Positions 6,392 to 8,054 of a stretch of 8,054 bases of DNA are shown piece after piece. The notes beneath the pieces were generated by a model. The model saw nothing but the letters and a program-made list of their open reading frames with translations. It was not told the DNA's origin and searched no databases. The translations under genes were made by a program, and so were the position numbers. The stretch lies in the NCBI GenBank assembly GCA_030147645.1, contig JASBUY010000194.1, forward strand, positions 1 through 8,054. The letters are read 5' to 3'. Origin of the DNA: Aquabacter sp. (GTDB lineage: Bacteria > Pseudomonadota > Alphaproteobacteria > Rhizobiales > Xanthobacteraceae). Numbering within the stretch: the stretch's first letter is position 1; each line of letters opens with the position of its first letter.

Positions 6392-7837
6392 ATGGCCAAT
6401 CTGGACGGCGCGGCTCGCGCGCCGGCCCTGAGTCCGGCTGCGCCGGTTCAGGATGCCAGCCAAGCCGCCCCCAAAGGGCATGGCATCTCCTTCGGTGAGG
6501 CCTGCCGTGTCTGGGCGCGCGTCGCCGCCCTCAGCTTCGGCGGGCCGGCCGGGCAGATCGCCATGATGCATCGCATCCTGGTGGAGGAGAAGCGCTGGAT
6601 CGGCGAGGAACGCTTCCTCCACGCCCTCAATTTCTGCACCCTCTTGCCCGGCCCCGAGGCTCAGCAACTCGCCATCTATATCGGCTGGCTTCTCCACCGC
6701 ACCAAGGGCGGCCTCGTCGCTGGTACCCTGTTCGTCCTGCCCGGCATGATCGCCATCATGGCGCTGAGCTGGATCTACGTGCTCTTCGGCAAAGTGCTCG
6801 CGGTGCAGGCGCTGTTCTTCGGCCTGAAAGCGGCAGTGCTCGCCATCGTGCTTGAGGCGGTGTCCCGTGTCGGCAAAAGGGCACTAAGGAACAACGTGAT
6901 GGTGGCCCTCGCCGCCAGCGCCTTCATCGCGCTCTTCCTGTTCCAGGTGCCGTTCCCGCTGGTGGTGCTCACCGCCGGCATCATCGGCTATTTCGGCGGG
7001 CGGGCGGGGCTCACGGCGTTCCAGCCGGGAAAGGGGCATTCAAAGCTCGGTGCGACGCAGGTGGCCGACGCCGACACGGCCCTCGGAGAGGAAATCCCTG
7101 ACCATGCCCGGCCACCGGCCAGCTGGTCTCTTAAGATCGGCACCGTCTTCCTCGCCCTGTGGCTGGTGCCGGTGGCTGCGCTCGTGCTCCTGCTTGGCCC
7201 AGGGCACGCCTTCAGCGATATCGCGGTGTTCTTCTCCAAGATGGCGGTGGTCACCTTCGGCGGCGCCTATGCGGTGCTCGCTTATGTGGCCCAGCAGGCA
7301 GTAGACACTTACGGTTGGCTGAAGCCGGGCGAGATGCTGGACGGCCTCGGCATGGCCGAAACGACGCCTGGGCCGCTGATCATGGTGGTGCAGTTTGTGG
7401 GCTTCCTCGGCGCCTACCGCGATCCCGGCAGCCTTCCCCCCCTTCTGGCCGGCACCCTCGGCGGACTGCTCACCACCTGGGTCACCTTCGTGCCCTGCTT
7501 CCTGTGGATCTTCATCGGCGCGCCCTACGTGGAGACACTGCGCAGCAACAAGGCGCTCTCCGCGGCGCTGGCAGCCATCACGGCAGCCGTGGTGGGAGTG
7601 ATCCTCAATCTCGCCGTCTGGTTCGCCATGCATGTGCTGTTCAGTCAGGTCGCCACGGTGAGCGCGTTGGGGCTGGAACTAGACCTGCCGGTACTCTCCT
7701 CGATCCGCCCGGCCTCGGGGATCCTCACCCTTGCCGCCATCATTGCCATGTTCCGTTTCCGCTTCGGAGTGCTGACGGTGCTCGTAGGTTGCTCTGCGCT
7801 GGGGCTGCTCTACGCGCTCGCGGGCGGCGTAGGGTAG
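6392..7837 (+). CDS. chrA: ChrA, chromate efflux transporter (long, two-domain form)
   Basis: This 481-residue inner-membrane pump belongs to the CHR family and extrudes chromate (CrO4 2-) driven by the proton motive force. It is the long form with two homologous halves. The first carries SFGGPAGQ (48-55) and LPGPEAQQLA (85-94); the second carries TFGGAYAVL (288-296) and ETTPGPL (323-329). A hydrophilic linker (about 207-245) joins the halves. The N-terminal 30 residues are Ala/Pro-rich and cytosolic. The ATG at 6392 was chosen because AAGGAGG (6380-6386) lies 5 nt upstream and it falls after the chrB stop; the longer reading from 6287 would overlap chrB by 77 bp. It is second in the chrBA operon, presumably induced by chromate through ChrB. 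No key motif is missing, so the pump should be functional. Confidence -1.
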   Translation: MANLDGAARAPALSPAAPVQDASQAAPKGHGISFGEACRVWARVAALSFGGPAGQIAMMHRILVEEKRWIGEERFLHALNFCTLLPGPEAQQLAIYIGWLLHRTKGGLVAGTLFVLPGMIAIMALSWIYVLFGKVLAVQALFFGLKAAVLAIVLEAVSRVGKRALRNNVMVALAASAFIALFLFQVPFPLVVLTAGIIGYFGGRAGLTAFQPGKGHSKLGATQVADADTALGEEIPDHARPPASWSLKIGTVFLALWLVPVAALVLLLGPGHAFSDIAVFFSKMAVVTFGGAYAVLAYVAQQAVDTYGWLKPGEMLDGLGMAETTPGPLIMVVQFVGFLGAYRDPGSLPPLLAGTLGGLLTTWVTFVPCFLWIFIGAPYVETLRSNKALSAALAAITAAVVGVILNLAVWFAMHVLFSQVATVSALGLELDLPVLSSIRPASGILTLAAIIAMFRFRFGVLTVLVGCSALGLLYALAGGVG

Positions 7838-7842
7838 TGTTG

Positions 7843-7865
7843 CCCCGGCCGTGTCGGCGACGGGG
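7843..7865 (+). terminator. Stem-loop just after chrA, possible terminator
   Basis: CCCCG-GCCG (7843-7851) pairs with CGGC (7855-7858) and CGGGG (7861-7865) around a 3-nt loop, a 9-bp GC-rich stem with a 2-nt bulge, starting 6 nt after the chrA stop. There is no U-run after it, so termination activity is uncertain. Confidence -1.
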
Positions 7866-7899
7866 GAATGGCGATATAACTGTGGTTCATCTGGGAGTT

Positions 7900-7920
7900 G
7901 GCTGGACGCTCCGCCCAGCC
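7900..7920. repeat. Inverted repeat GGCTGG/CCAGCC
   Basis: GGCTGG (7900-7905) and CCAGCC (7915-7920) form a perfect 6-bp stem with a 9-nt loop. It is the second of a series of hairpins downstream of chrA; function unknown. Confidence -1.
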
Positions 7921-7930
7921 CTACGAGCCC

Positions 7931-7967
7931 GCAGGAGGCATCCACTGCACCCGGATGCCCATCCTGC
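7931..7967. repeat. Long inverted repeat, 13 bp stem with bulge
   Basis: GCAGGA-GGCATCC (7931-7943) pairs with GGATGCC (7953-7959) and TCCTGC (7962-7967), 13 base pairs with a 2-nt bulge on the 3' side and a 9-nt loop. This is the strongest hairpin in the window. No U-run follows on either strand. It may be a terminator-like element, part of a structured RNA, or a dispersed repeat; the sequence alone does not tell. Confidence -1.
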
Positions 7968-8054
7968 ACCTCATGGCGCAAAGGTGCCGTACAACTCATG
8001 TGGACCCATATCGGCCTCTCGACGGCAATTTCAGCAATGTCGGCTTTGCGCCCC

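Larger units (their letters stand above)
7838..8054. other. Non-coding tail rich in stem-loops
   Basis: No convincing gene is seen in these 217 bp. Besides the three stem-loops listed separately, a weaker one (GGCGC-AAAG-GTGCC, 7975-7988, one G-U pair) lies further right. From the ATG at 7998 a rightward frame stays open for 19 codons to the window edge, but it has no Shine-Dalgarno and no recognised product. Confidence -1.

Noticed and set aside
5524..6399. Leftward open frame of 291 codons opposite chrB
   Set aside because: It lies wholly antisense to chrB, a clear ChrB homologue, and encodes a composition expected from the complementary strand of GC-rich code; no family is recognised.
7040..7633. 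Leftward open frame of 197 codons opposite chrA
   Set aside because: Antisense to the chrA second domain; the product is a His/Gly/Glu-rich sequence typical of a shadow frame.
7861..7990. Cobalamin (or other known) riboswitch in the tail
   Set aside because: The hairpins suggested it, but the conserved B12-box (GCCACTG-like) and the expected junction sequences are not visible on either strand, and no metal or vitamin gene follows in the window.

Overview
The window is GC-rich DNA with short intergenic gaps, Shine-Dalgarno-led operons and high GC at third codon positions. ChrB and the other proteins look like those of Alphaproteobacteria (Rhizobiales-type). This is an inference from protein recognition by eye; no search was run. 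The content is that of a heavy-metal resistance region, chromosomal island or plasmid, with a nickel/cobalt efflux module and a chromate module lying tail to tail.

Left half (1-3544, all + strand): a nickel/cobalt export operon resembling the ncr/nre systems. It starts with the 3' part of a His-rich NicO/RcnA-type permease (ncrA-like; its start lies left of the window). This is followed 17 bp later by an MFS exporter with a His-rich C-terminal tail (NreB/NcrC-like), a small YqaA/DedA-like membrane protein (NcrY-like, GTG start), and a second compact NicO-family permease. All four are co-oriented with gaps of 17-46 bp and no promoter is evident between them. The promoter and any RcnR/NreA-type repressor gene must lie outside the window.

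Right half (3550-7837): a chromate module built around one divergent promoter region (5252-5370). Rightward run chrB (regulator) and chrA (long, two-domain chromate efflux pump). Leftward run a small protein equal to the C-terminal domain of ChrB alone and, 16 bp later, an MFS transporter with a GTG start. The divergent region holds an AT-rich island with overlapping palindromes, a good leftward -35/-10 pair and a weaker rightward one. chrB has no Shine-Dalgarno and an in-frame stop 12 bp before its ATG, so a leaderless message is plausible.

The two modules converge with only 5 bp between stop codons. A perfect 9-bp inverted repeat just inside the MFS 3' end is the only terminator-like structure there. 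The last 217 bp (7838-8054) contain no convincing gene but are unusually rich in stem-loops, with three clear and one weaker in about 150 bp; the region may be a terminator plus a structured or repetitive element. No tRNA, rRNA, CRISPR array or complete mobile element was seen.

Novelty: the individual families are known. The most interesting points are the stand-alone ChrB C-domain/MFS pair sharing a regulatory region with chrBA, the operator structure and probable leaderless start of chrB, two differently built NicO pumps plus a DedA-like protein in one operon, and the unexplained structured tail.
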